Origin: Amoeboradix gromovi
Lineage: Eukaryota > Sanchytriomycota > Sanchytriomycetes > Sanchytriales > Sanchytriaceae
DNA length: 29,768 nucleotides
Direction: 5' to 3'
Assembly (NCBI GenBank): GCA_018985225.1
Contig: JADGIF010000040.1
Span: 1-29,768, forward strand
Positions 1 through 9,067 of the stretch are shown here, piece by piece. Numbering within the stretch: the first letter of the stretch is position 1; each line of letters opens with the position of its first letter. The notes beneath the pieces were generated by a model, which searched no databases, was not told the origin of the DNA, and worked only from the letters and a program-made list of their open reading frames with translations. The position numbers and the translations under genes were made by a program.

Positions 1-150
1 TGCAGGGTCTTCTAGTTTTATTTTAAAAAGAGGATTGAAAGTAATGAGAGAATCTTGGTACAACAGAAAAAGATCTTTTATTAATGATTTCCTCCGTATG
101 GAGCACCTCCTTTAAAAACGAGTTAGTCTAGTTTTATATTTGGTGTCCCA
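1..150 (-). mobile_element. TIR MITE copy M1, truncated by the window edge
   Basis: One end of the family-2 element. It ends at 150 in the terminal inverted repeat GTGTCCCA, preceded by TAGTCTAGTTTTATATTTG. Its interior matches the inner part of copy M3 (16692-17177) in reverse orientation. On the plus strand it still carries the codons AGSSSFILKRGL, followed by a match to MKENWYNRRSFI. The other end lies outside the window. Confidence 0.75.
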
Positions 151-628
151 CTCACTTTAAGATGAAGAGATTGTTTTTGCAAAAATAAACCCAATATTAC
201 CAAAGGCAGTTTCTGTTTTTCAGAGGTAATTGAATAATATTTATTTAATTATAATCACTGTGTTAAAACAATGATGTAGCTACAATTCTTAGACGTGATT
301 TTTATTTCTTTTCGCTTCTTATATCTTTGGATCGAGCAAAATACTCAAATAACATCATTGACTAACTACAAAAGGAAAGATAGACTAAAAATTTGTGCTT
401 CAATAATAAGAGAAAGAATGTATACGGTCATTTTTTCGGCACATAGTTCAATGAACCATTTCGGTATGCATCTGTCTATGCCCAATGAAAAGCTGATCTA
501 CGTTTTCCCACAGGCTTTGGTCGTAATAACGACGCTGCTATAACATAGAAAATCTCGTGAAATGATACACAACCAGGTTAGTAGAAGATCCTGAATACAC
601 TGTTGTTTGAGAGAGTTTCAACGATTAT
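151..628. other. Spacer with no recognisable gene
   Basis: AT-rich sequence between MITE M1 and Fanzor-like repeat A. The longest open frame has no convincing start and low-complexity composition. I see no tRNA-like, coding or repeat signal. Confidence 0.5.
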
Positions 629-1130
629 TCCTCGTTAAAAGTCCAGATTTTCGAGAAATCGAGAGTTTCCACGGAGAAACTAGCGGTGCTAGTAAATCCA
701 TTACAGTAATTGCTCATGCTTTCACCACCTTGAGGCGGGATTGAATTAGTATGTATATTCTTGATGTATACTCCTTGCTGCCATACTCTCTGATGTTGCA
801 CATGTAGCAAGACCAATCATATACAAATTATTAAATAAACGGTTTACAGGTCTATTTATCGTTGATCTCTTTTTACGATGGGTTAAAATACATCTAATTG
901 TTCCATGTTTGGATCAGCTCCTCAACTTTGATGAATGTATACTACAACTATTAGCTATTCTTTAGATTTGACGCATTCAGGATGACATCCATTAATTCCA
1001 TTTACCATTTGTGAAAAGGAAGATATCTAGTATTTAAACTATTGGAAAAGTCATGCAATTATACAAAAATACATGCAAATTCTCGATATATGATTTATTT
1101 TACAAAATTCAATGGCTGTTGCAATAAATC
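629..1130 (-). mobile_element. Fanzor-like element remnant, copy A (about 500 bp)
   Basis: Homologous over its whole length to copy D (20644-21125). Read on the minus strand it runs from a shared left end (about 1130) through decayed C-terminal Fanzor/TnpB-type codons to the shared right end TTTTAACGAGGA at 629. A one-base deletion breaks the frame in the stretch corresponding to RDxMAARNI, so it cannot encode a protein. The hairpin bases of the right end are kept (GTGA/TTAC by G-U wobble, CTAGC/GCTAG with loop ACC). The left end lies only about 28 nt upstream of the next gene's ATG. Confidence 0.65.
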
Positions 1131-1157
1131 TTACATATAATCAAGGGGTTTAGGAGT

Positions 1158-2891
1158 ATGACCCAACGCACAAGTTCATTTGACCGCAATAATGCAGATT
1201 TCTTCAATTACTATAAGTTGCAACAGATGATGAGCGACGATGATCTTTTCCAGATGTTTGAAGTTATGAGAGAACACCTGCCCATATCATTTAGATTAGT
1301 CAAGTATCACTTAGAGTGGACTAAGCATAAGATTGAATTTTCACCGCTGCCATTTCTTGATACTGCTTATCAGACCCCTTACAATAGGAAGGAATTTCGA
1401 GAATCCGAGATTTTTAATTTCATCACTTGTGAGACTCAAAAAGGCGGTGTTTGGCGTGCGGAAACTGTTAGTATGATTCCTCCTGTGTTATTAAATGTAC
1501 AGGAACATGATGTTGTACTAGACATGTGTGCTGCCCCTGGTAGCAAAACTAGTCAGTTAGCAGAAGGCCTAAATGGTACAGGATTGCTGATTGCAAACGA
1601 TGCTAATAAAAAAAGAGCCAGCATGCTTATACATCAGCTGAAGGTTATTAGTCCTAGTAACATGATATTCACATCGCACCCAGGCCAACAGTTTCCTGTT
1701 ATATACAAAAATGAAAATAATTCAATTGTTCCTATATTTTATGATAAGATATTATGCGATGTGCCTTGTTCTGGTGATGGTACTGCTCGTAAGAATGTTA
1801 ATATATGGCGTACTTGGTCAATTAAAGACGGACTAGGGTTGCACAATTTACAGTGTTCTATAGCAATGAAGGCAGTGCAACAGTTGAAAGTAGGCGGAAG
1901 AATGGTTTACAGCACTTGCTCTTTGAATCCTATTGAAAATGAGGCAGTTGTGTTGAAATTGTTAAAAGCAAATAAAAATTTGAAAATTGTACCTGGTCGT
2001 CATCTAATGAAAACTTTTAAAACCCGTCCAGGTCTTACTCATTGGGTATATCCAGAGGGACTAAGAGATGAGAAGGACAATGAGAAAATAAATGGCTTAC
2101 TGCCTGGGATGGATATATTAGAGTATGGTTTGCATGAATGTTTAAGGATATATCCACACGACAACAACACAGGAGCATTCTTTGTCTGCCTATTAGAAAA
2201 GACAGCCGATTCAGACTTTATCCCTCAGACTAGAACTATAAAAGAGCATGCTAAGCGGTACAACTTGGATGTTAAGGAATCAGGGCTGTTTCGTGATTAC
2301 ATAAATAGAGCTGACAAATTTAAAGCGTACTTTATGCAGCAGGGTTCGCAAGCAGACTTAAGATGCAGGGAAATGTTTCCATTTATGAAATATTGCAACA
2401 AACAGATTTTAGCAGTTGAGAGTGGTGGTCGCAATCGAGGATTCTTTTACATGACGGAGTTGTGCTATAATGTGGTAATGCATACTGTTCCATTGCATAT
2501 CGTAAATGCAGGATGCAAGTTCATGAGCGGTTTGCGTGGTGCAGTTCGGTTATGCGAAACTGACGATATGGCGCTGAAAGAAGCTCCAAGATTTCACGAT
2601 GAGTCTTTGAGAGATGTTATATCTCTACTGAAAGAGTACAGAAATCAGTTTATCATCAGTGTTGATCATCACTCATTAATTAATTTGATGAAGGGTAACA
2701 CGCACTATAGAGATTTAACAGCATCATTTGTAGATGTGGTGTCCAACTTGTCCTCTAGCGCATTTATATTAGAGTACCAGGGTATTCATGTGATGTATTT
2801 TGCAGCTTATAGATCGAAAGTATCGATAATACTTTTGCAGGACAAGGAGGATTTGAAATCAACTTTTGAAAGGCTGGGTGTTGCGGAATGA
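1158..2891 (+). CDS. TRM4: tRNA (cytosine-5)-methyltransferase, NSUN2/Trm4 family
   Basis: A 577-aa protein that installs 5-methylcytosine on tRNA using S-adenosylmethionine, expected in nucleus/nucleolus. The Rossmann SAM-binding motif DMCAAPGSKTSQ is at residues about 122-133. The two catalytic cysteines of the family are in DVPCSGDG (C204) and STCSLNP (C254). The Trm4-type N-terminal helical region precedes the Rossmann fold, and SMIPPVLLNV just before motif I is typical of the subfamily. The region after residue about 370 is diverged and fits the family's PUA-like C-terminal part. It is somewhat shorter than yeast or human homologues (about 680-770 aa). The ATG at 1158 is the first in frame. 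The stop TGA runs directly into AATAAA, so the 3' UTR must be very short. It converges on the next gene, with 40 nt between stops. Confidence 0.95.
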   Translation: MTQRTSSFDRNNADFFNYYKLQQMMSDDDLFQMFEVMREHLPISFRLVKYHLEWTKHKIEFSPLPFLDTAYQTPYNRKEFRESEIFNFITCETQKGGVWRAETVSMIPPVLLNVQEHDVVLDMCAAPGSKTSQLAEGLNGTGLLIANDANKKRASMLIHQLKVISPSNMIFTSHPGQQFPVIYKNENNSIVPIFYDKILCDVPCSGDGTARKNVNIWRTWSIKDGLGLHNLQCSIAMKAVQQLKVGGRMVYSTCSLNPIENEAVVLKLLKANKNLKIVPGRHLMKTFKTRPGLTHWVYPEGLRDEKDNEKINGLLPGMDILEYGLHECLRIYPHDNNTGAFFVCLLEKTADSDFIPQTRTIKEHAKRYNLDVKESGLFRDYINRADKFKAYFMQQGSQADLRCREMFPFMKYCNKQILAVESGGRNRGFFYMTELCYNVVMHTVPLHIVNAGCKFMSGLRGAVRLCETDDMALKEAPRFHDESLRDVISLLKEYRNQFIISVDHHSLINLMKGNTHYRDLTASFVDVVSNLSSSAFILEYQGIHVMYFAAYRSKVSIILLQDKEDLKSTFERLGVAE

Positions 2892-2931
2892 ATAAACATT
2901 TATTAAATTAAATAATCGCTTACTTAGACGC

Positions 2932-3909
2932 CTACTGAACATGCTCTAATTGCAGCAGAAGTTCCTTATCAACCTTATTCTTCGAATATACGTTAAATCT
3001 GGCGTATTTAGTGATTTGATACCCGTTCTGCACTAGAGTGTAGTTTGAAAGACAGTAATGAGTGCCTAGAATGAATGAGTAGTGCTTGATTTTTAAATTT
3101 AATCCGCTGGCAAACAGATCGAGATTAAACGATGGACACGGAACCTTAACCAACACAAATGGAACGGAAAGAAAGCACCAGGGCAGGGAGTGCTGTTCGT
3201 TATGTATAAATGATATTTCTACTTGGTTTAGCAGCTTGGGTAAGATTGTGCATTTTAAAATATCATTCATTGATATTTGCAAAGAATTAAGATGAGGAAA
3301 TCCATGAGATATGTCGTTTATATTCTGTGACTCATACTCGCATATTTTAAGTTGTTTAATGAATGGATAGTGAATGTTACGCAGATCAAATTCATTTGAG
3401 TATAACACAGTCAAGCTAGTTAAGGTAGGGATGTTATTGGGGAAAGAGACAGACAAGTCGTATATGCTTAGAGCACTTAAACAATGATGTGAGATTTCAC
3501 TCAGAATGTGCTTGTATGAATGAAACTGGTCGTTTAATGCTGCTAAGATTTTGTAAACGCAATTGAAATCAAACTCAAGGGATATTGAATAATCGTCATT
3601 CTCATTCATGTTGTTTAGAACATAGATGTCAAATATCTTGCAGTTAGATAACGATTTGAAACGGCTTAATTCATAATGATTGTATTTGCGATGTAGAAAC
3701 ACTCCAAAGCGAATAATCCATTTCTCATATGCAAATACTGATCTTCTAGTTGTGTGTTTAAATATTGGGATAATGCAATTCTTTTGATAATAAATATGCG
3801 CATATTTTGGTTTCAAATACTTCATGGTGTATTTCTTATTTATTAAAAACATACTTGATGAATTAAAGCTCAGGATGATATCAATAATCTCATCCGGCAG
3901 TATTGGCAT
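2932..3909 (-). CDS. F-box-like protein
   Basis: A 325-aa protein starting MPILPDEIIDIILSF, which resembles an F-box N-terminus (LP.Eii..Il). The rest is rich in leucine, isoleucine and asparagine with irregular segments such as IHYPFIKQLKIC and FPHLNSLQIS that look like weak leucine-rich repeats. If correct, it would be a substrate adaptor of an SCF ubiquitin ligase. No catalytic motif, signal peptide or membrane segment is seen. The start is a true ATG (CAT at 3907-3909). The identification rests on the N-terminal motif and LRR-like spacing only; an orphan protein is the alternative. Confidence 0.7.
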   Translation of the reverse strand: MPILPDEIIDIILSFNSSSMFLINKKYTMKYLKPKYAHIYYQKNCIIPIFKHTTRRSVFAYEKWIIRFGVFLHRKYNHYELSRFKSLSNCKIFDIYVLNNMNENDDYSISLEFDFNCVYKILAALNDQFHSYKHILSEISHHCLSALSIYDLSVSFPNNIPTLTSLTVLYSNEFDLRNIHYPFIKQLKICEYESQNINDISHGFPHLNSLQISMNDILKCTILPKLLNQVEISFIHNEQHSLPWCFLSVPFVLVKVPCPSFNLDLFASGLNLKIKHYSFILGTHYCLSNYTLVQNGYQITKYARFNVYSKNKVDKELLLQLEHVQ

Positions 3910-4652
3910 GGTATAATCTAAACATGGTGTAGCGTCTATTTATAGTAAATTATAGACCTGATAGGTCCGATGACATACATGTGGTACACCTAATCAATTT
4001 TTCAAACAAATATCTGAAATAGAACTAGTCGATTCGAAATGCTACACACTCTATAATCTATGTTGTGGGCGCCAACTCGCTGTTATGGACTCCTCCTGGC
4101 TAGCCAAGAATTTCAGAATTGCTACGTAGACTTTTTTGCTATGAGGACATTTGTACCAAGTATCTATGTAAAACACATCACTGCAGCTACACTGACGTAA
4201 CATTGAACCTCTATGTGACAGTGGAACGCTCTTGTGCATTTGAGCATTCATGAAATATGAAGCAATCTCTAAAAGTCGCAGACCAAGGAATAAGCAAAAT
4301 CTGCGTCTATCAATTAACTACCTGTACCTTGTTTGGTATATTGCAACGGCCCTTTCTGTTGTGCTATTAAGTGCGACCACAATAGTAAACTTTTTTTGTC
4401 ATGTCTTTCTCGATAAGTATTTCATATCCTTAGCCAAGGATTTTCAATAGGACGGGTTGTCTATATGTCAAATCTGCCTTTGTTGTGTTTTGCAGGTTTA
4501 GAGTGAGTGGAAGGCTCTGATTAGACTTACATACTGTATTTTGGATGGATTTTGGGCATCTTGTTATTCAAGAATTCTTTTACTAGCGATCTGCTTTTAT
4601 TCTCAGCCTAATTTTCCTTGAGACTGTCCCACTTCTTTCAAGGTTTCACTTA
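3910..4652. other. Divergent spacer between F-box-like gene and GRAM-VASt gene
   Basis: 743 bp between two diverging start codons. It holds the possible small membrane ORF at 4250-4450 and an antisense ORF (4051-4251, minus) whose ATG overlaps the first by two bases. No repeat-family sequence was recognised. It presumably contains the promoters of both flanking genes. Confidence 0.5.
4250..4450 (+). CDS. Possible small single-pass membrane protein (66 aa)
   Basis: ATG-initiated 66-codon frame. It has a basic N-terminus (SKSRRPRNKQNLR) followed by a long hydrophobic stretch (about residues 25-54, LYLVWYIATALSVVLLSATT...) and a short polar tail. That is the layout of a small tail-type membrane protein. 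No family recognised. An equally long antisense ORF shares its start region, so chance is a real alternative. Confidence 0.25.
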   Translation: MKYEAISKSRRPRNKQNLRLSINYLYLVWYIATALSVVLLSATTIVNFFCHVFLDKYFISLAKDFQ

Positions 4653-6396
4653 ATGCAATCAAATAGTTCAACTTCACCATTAAGCCCTACAGTAGATGCA
4701 CTAACTGAAGTATCAACAAAGTCAATGAAGAGGTTTTCTTCTCAATTAAATCTAACATCTCCGAATGAAGTTCAAACTAAACAAGGACTTAATAAAATAG
4801 ATCAAGAATTTTTAAAATCCGAATTCGTGATTGAATATCTAGACGTCAACCAGGTTTTTACATGCTCTTATAACGATTCTGCGAACACCGGTCGTATAGT
4901 TGTTACTCCAAAAATTCTTGGTTACATGGGCAACGATCTAAACTCAATAACTAAAATTAGCATCCAGCTACATGACATAATAAACATCGAAAAGCGAAAT
5001 ACCTCTAGTGTATTCCCTAATGCTATACGCATCTATACCACTCAGAATCACTATACTTTTGTATCTTTTCTAAAAAGAAATGCTGCTTTTAAACTGATTT
5101 TATCTTGTTGGGAGAACGCTTGCCTAGAACATGCAAGTTCTCGCAATGAGAACATCATACATATAGCCAATTTATCTGCTGACCATGACGCACATAGGGC
5201 CATAAGTGCTTCTGCGGATTTCCCCTCAGCAATAGATCAAAACGAGTCAAACACAAACGTTAGCACAAGTAGCGAGTTTATTGATCCAGTAGCAGTTGAA
5301 AGTGGCACTATGCAAAGTAAGCTGCTGGGATTTGACAACAATCAGTCTTTAGATCAACTAGAGAGCCAACAGCCAATCATTAAGAAAGAACCATCAGAGC
5401 AGGATGTATATGTTGACCCTGTTCCTTCCGCCAACAGCGACCCTTTAACATCTGCTAATGATCAAGTTAAGGCATTTTGGTCCAACATGGGAAAAAGCTT
5501 AATATCTATCCAGGCTCAAATAACTGAAAAAACTAAACCTAAAGCAAGAGCACCTAGTAGTAACTCCTTGTCTTCAACATTGGCAGCTACAACCAATAAA
5601 CTTTTAGATCCCTTGATGTCGCTTTCAGAGCCTCAATCCACCAGTGCCACAGTAAAACCACCTCCGCTGCCTCCAAGTTTAAAATCCTTAACAACTCCAT
5701 TACGCCCAATTCTTGTCCAGTCAATTAAACTAAAATGCAAATATGTTTATCGTTTTTTATTTGAAAGCCCTTTGCTTCAGAGAACTTTACAGCAGCAAGG
5801 TGCAACGGATTTAGAAATAACGCACTGGTATGATGCCAATTATAGTAATAACGGTACAACTGTAAGACGCAATGCTAGAACTATCAGTTATAAGATAAGT
5901 AGGCCCTCTGATATGTACAAATACACCGATGTTCACTATTTGATAAATTCAGATGAAGGACAAATGTATCGAATACTTATTTAGGTATGTTATAGAGGTG
6001 CACAGTAGTGGAGTATCTACATCTAGTAATCAGGGACCCAACTATACAATAATTCATAGAATAGAGATAACACAGGATCCCAGAGCAACAAACATCCAGG
6101 TTAGCATTCGGATAGACTATAAGAAATCGGTATTTCAAGAGAGCAAGGTAGATAAACGCGCTAGCGATAGAATCAAAAAGTTTTACTTAGACGAGATTAA
6201 TCAAATACGCAAAGGAATGCTTAAAAGAAAGAACAAACCCAAATCTGTAGCAGAAACTACTAGCGGATTAAAAGATTTTTTAAGAATGTTTATTAGTAGT
6301 TTGAATGCTGATGAGGTAGTATTAGGATTATTGATCGTAACAATACTCTTCAACATATTATTGATTATCCAATTTGTACTGAGAGCATTAGGATAG
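4653..6396 (+). CDS. GRAM-VASt sterol-transfer protein (LAM/Ysp/Aster type), two exons
   Basis: Exons 4653-5965 and 5985-6396 join to 574 aa. A GRAM domain lies at residues about 52-155. A low-complexity linker (about 160-350) is rich in S, T and P. A VASt (START-like, sterol-binding) domain lies at about 355-500 (KYVYRFLFESPLLQRTL, then ITHWY), and a C-terminal hydrophobic anchor at about 550-572. Family members sit in the ER at membrane contact sites and move sterol between ER and plasma membrane. The 19-nt intron lies within the VASt domain; without its removal the frame stops at 5984, losing half the domain and the anchor. Starts at the first in-frame ATG. No neighbour relates to sterols. 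Confidence 0.88.
5966..5984 (+). other. 19-nt spliceosomal intron
   Basis: The sequence gtatcgaatacttatttag has GT and AG ends. Removing it joins ..GAT GAA GGA CAA AT|G TAT GTT ATA GAG.., giving DEGQMYVIEV and restoring a continuous VASt domain. Unspliced, the intron itself ends in an in-frame stop. Confidence 0.88.
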
Positions 6397-6866
6397 TTGA
6401 ACTTAATAAATAATGTTATGCATATTCCAACGAAAACTTATATTCCCGTTCCTTATTAAAGTGATATCCTACATCTCATGTTGGCAAAAGCTATGTGCTT
6501 CATTACAATTTCTGTTATTTGAAGATTTAGCAAGAAACAGCATCACCAAGTTGCATTCGATGGTGTATTAACTGATTTTATAGCTGGTTTGAGGACAAAC
6601 GCAATCCGTGAAGATGCATGCATACATTTACGCTAGATAAAGCCAGGTATCACATGTTCTTTCATCCATACTCTGGACTCTCGAAAGATTTATTTGAAGT
6701 TTACAAGGAATAACAAGCAATTCTTCGAGATAAAACCATATACTAGGTGAAAATAACCCCTTGATGCCCGTCATGTAGCACTGATGAACTATCTCTGAAC
6801 TGTACCCAAGGCATGCACTGAATATCTTATGGACAAAAATGATTTACTAATCACGAACTTGTGCAG
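6397..6866. other. Spacer with no recognisable gene
   Basis: 470 bp after the GRAM-VASt stop. AATAAA occurs about 10 nt after the stop. The rest shows no coding frame, repeat match or RNA gene that I can support. Confidence 0.5.
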
Positions 6867-7325
6867 TCTCCTCGTTAAAATTCCTGATTTCCGAGAAAAT
6901 CGAGAATTTCCAGAGAGAAACTAGCATTAGTTTCTCCGGTACAGTGATCGCTCACGCTTTCACTACCCTGAGGCGGGATTGAATAAGGATGCATCTACTT
7001 GATGTATATGTTCCTTGCTGCCATATGATCTCTATCTATCTTCAAATAACAGCTGGTACAAGTGTATGTTTCTCAGTTGGTTTTCTTTAGAGTGCCACGT
7101 ATTGTACATGGCATCGAATTTCCGTGTTTCGACCAGCTTATTAGTCTGAGACGAATGTATGCTGTACCTGTTAATTATTTATTTAGAATTGATTTACCAT
7201 TTGTGAAAAGGAAGAATATCGAGTATTTGAGCTATTAGAAAAATCTTGAAATTATACAAAAATGCATACAAATTCGCGAAAAATGATTTATTCAAGAAAA
7301 TAGTCAAGTTGTAACAAAAATATGT
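6867..7325 (-). mobile_element. Fanzor-like element remnant, copy B
   Basis: On the minus strand this copy is the clearest coding remnant. In one frame it reads WSKHGNS.PCTIRGTLKKTN, one stop, ETYTCTSC, then KIDRDHMAARNI. The CxxC pair (7046-7060) followed by DRDxMAARNI is the C-terminal zinc-ribbon/RuvC-III arrangement of TnpB and Fanzor nucleases. The one internal TGA and the missing upstream RuvC part make it non-functional. Its right-end RNA region carries a perfect 9-bp hairpin (6915-6936). Left and right ends match copies A, D and F. Confidence 0.7.
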
Positions 7326-8005
7326 GTCTGTTCGTCAAGAATGTGCGTGCCACTGCCTTTATTCTACACGTTTAGACAGCATTTTATTGGTCACCTAGAA
7401 ATTCTTGAATCTTCTTGATGTATCAGCAAAATCGTCAAGAAACCCCACCTGATTTTTGCTTTCGCAAATATTGATAGGGAAATCCTGAGCATCTCTTTAC
7501 GGAATTTCGGTAAGGAAAGCGTATGAAGAAGGATGTACAATGACATTTTCCAGCCGCACCTGGGAATCTTAAAGGTTCCGATTGAGATACTGATACTGTA
7601 GTACTTAATGAGAAACCGGTGGCAAGATTGGTAAAAGCAAAGTACCTTTGCCGATTCCTTATTTTAAAACATCAAAAGCTTATCAGCAATTATTGTAAAT
7701 TACAAGTATAGTAGCATTCAGCAGTCTCAAAGAGGTCCAAAGTTGAGCCACTACGCTCACTTGGTGCAGTTTGGGATAGAGCTTTTAATGCGTGTTGCAA
7801 GTATCTTAAAATAATAGAAGATCTATCGAGCAACGTTGCAAGTCCCGATTGGCAAAGAAGAGGAAATTTAGAGTTTTGCCTGGACATGGATTATGATTAG
7901 TTACGGGACATATCTGCGCTAATTAGATCCACTGTTTTGAAACTTTTGTTTGAAAAAGTGTGTTTAGTTTTTGTAGAATGTGTACCATGTGCAAAAGTAG
8001 AATGC
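7326..8005. other. Spacer; holds an in-frame 61-codon stretch without ATG (7715-7897)
   Basis: No intact gene. From 7715 to the TAG at 7898 the plus strand has 61 open codons with protein-like content (for example LGAVWDRAFNACCKYLKII). They are in the same frame as the receptor gene that follows, separated from it by one TAG. It could be a decayed upstream exon or a fragment of something else. No family recognised. Confidence 0.3.
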
Positions 8006-9067
8006 ATGCATTATGGCAGTCATGGTCGAGTAATTATGCTCCTTGAAAATAAAATGCTGTCCATATACATCCCAATAGTATCTACTTTGTATTACGCACT
8101 AGGATTGGTTTTATATTTGTATAATTTCAAACATGTGGTGATATCAAGAAGATTGCCATATCTTTTGATAGTTGATCAAATATTAAATTACAGCTCAATA
8201 TTGATGCTATTCTGTGAGTCTCCATGTATTCTGTATCATCTAGCTGGTATACTTTCAGCTACAATTACAATTGTAAGGATGACATACATTTATCAGTTTA
8301 TTGGACACGACCACAAATGGTTGCAGATTATTAATAGAATGCTCTGGACTGCTGATTATAGGTTAAAGACAGGCTCTATGTTGATACTTCTATCCCTGTC
8401 CATGGCAGTTAGCTTGGTAACAACTGTTGCATATTCTGCAATAGTTGGAAACTTTAAGTCTACTTGCTCTTTGTATCCATATCCTATTATGTTTATTCAA
8501 ATGTATGCGTTGGTGCTTATCCAAGTGGTTTATATCACAAGCATTACCGCTGCAAAGTTGGGTGATAAAATTGGAATGAAATTGGAAATTGCTGGCAGGT
8601 GCTTTACATATGTAGCTTTTTCTGTTTTGTTTCTGCTAGTTACTACTTTACTGGACCAAATACCTTTCGAATATTACGGCATAACTCAAAAGCTGAATTT
8701 TATATTCTGGGGTACTTGGTTTCCGTGTATTTACATTTACATTGTTGACTCGAGATTTAAGATTATTAGACTTTCTGGTAGTGATTACAATGTAGCTAAT
8801 TTAGAGGAAATGGGGAAAGCTTACTATTGCAGTGAAAACATTCATTTTCTAGCAAAATACAGCGAGTATCTTAACAACGATAGAGATAACAGACTGTTGG
8901 AGGGTCTGCTAAATGATTTTGTGGAGTTGAATTCCAAATTCCAGTTGAATCTAAACCAGGAAATACGAAACAAAGTACTTTCAAAGCCAAAGTACATAGA
9001 GTTGGTATACGACGAGGTAGTAGAAATGGTGAGTCACAACTTGCTACCTTTTATAATAGAATTGTGA
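8006..9067 (+). CDS. Seven-transmembrane receptor-like protein with C-terminal RGS domain (paralogue 1)
   Basis: A 353-aa protein with seven hydrophobic segments (first about IYIPIVSTLYYALGLVLYLY, last about KLNFIFWGTWFPCIYIYIV). They are followed by a cytosolic domain of about 85 aa resembling an RGS fold: YYCSENIHFLAKYSEYL, then FQLNLNQEIRNKVL, then VYDEVVEMV. RGS domains accelerate GTP hydrolysis by G-alpha subunits; 7TM-RGS fusions are known in fungi and plants. Highly similar in layout and motifs to the gene at 10504-11601, so a tandem duplication is likely. The start is uncertain: 8006 is the first in-frame ATG, but 8036 or 8054 (just before TM1, where similarity to the paralogue begins) are also possible. 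AATAAA lies about 10 nt after the stop. Confidence 0.82.
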   Translation: MHYGSHGRVIMLLENKMLSIYIPIVSTLYYALGLVLYLYNFKHVVISRRLPYLLIVDQILNYSSILMLFCESPCILYHLAGILSATITIVRMTYIYQFIGHDHKWLQIINRMLWTADYRLKTGSMLILLSLSMAVSLVTTVAYSAIVGNFKSTCSLYPYPIMFIQMYALVLIQVVYITSITAAKLGDKIGMKLEIAGRCFTYVAFSVLFLLVTTLLDQIPFEYYGITQKLNFIFWGTWFPCIYIYIVDSRFKIIRLSGSDYNVANLEEMGKAYYCSENIHFLAKYSEYLNNDRDNRLLEGLLNDFVELNSKFQLNLNQEIRNKVLSKPKYIELVYDEVVEMVSHNLLPFIIEL

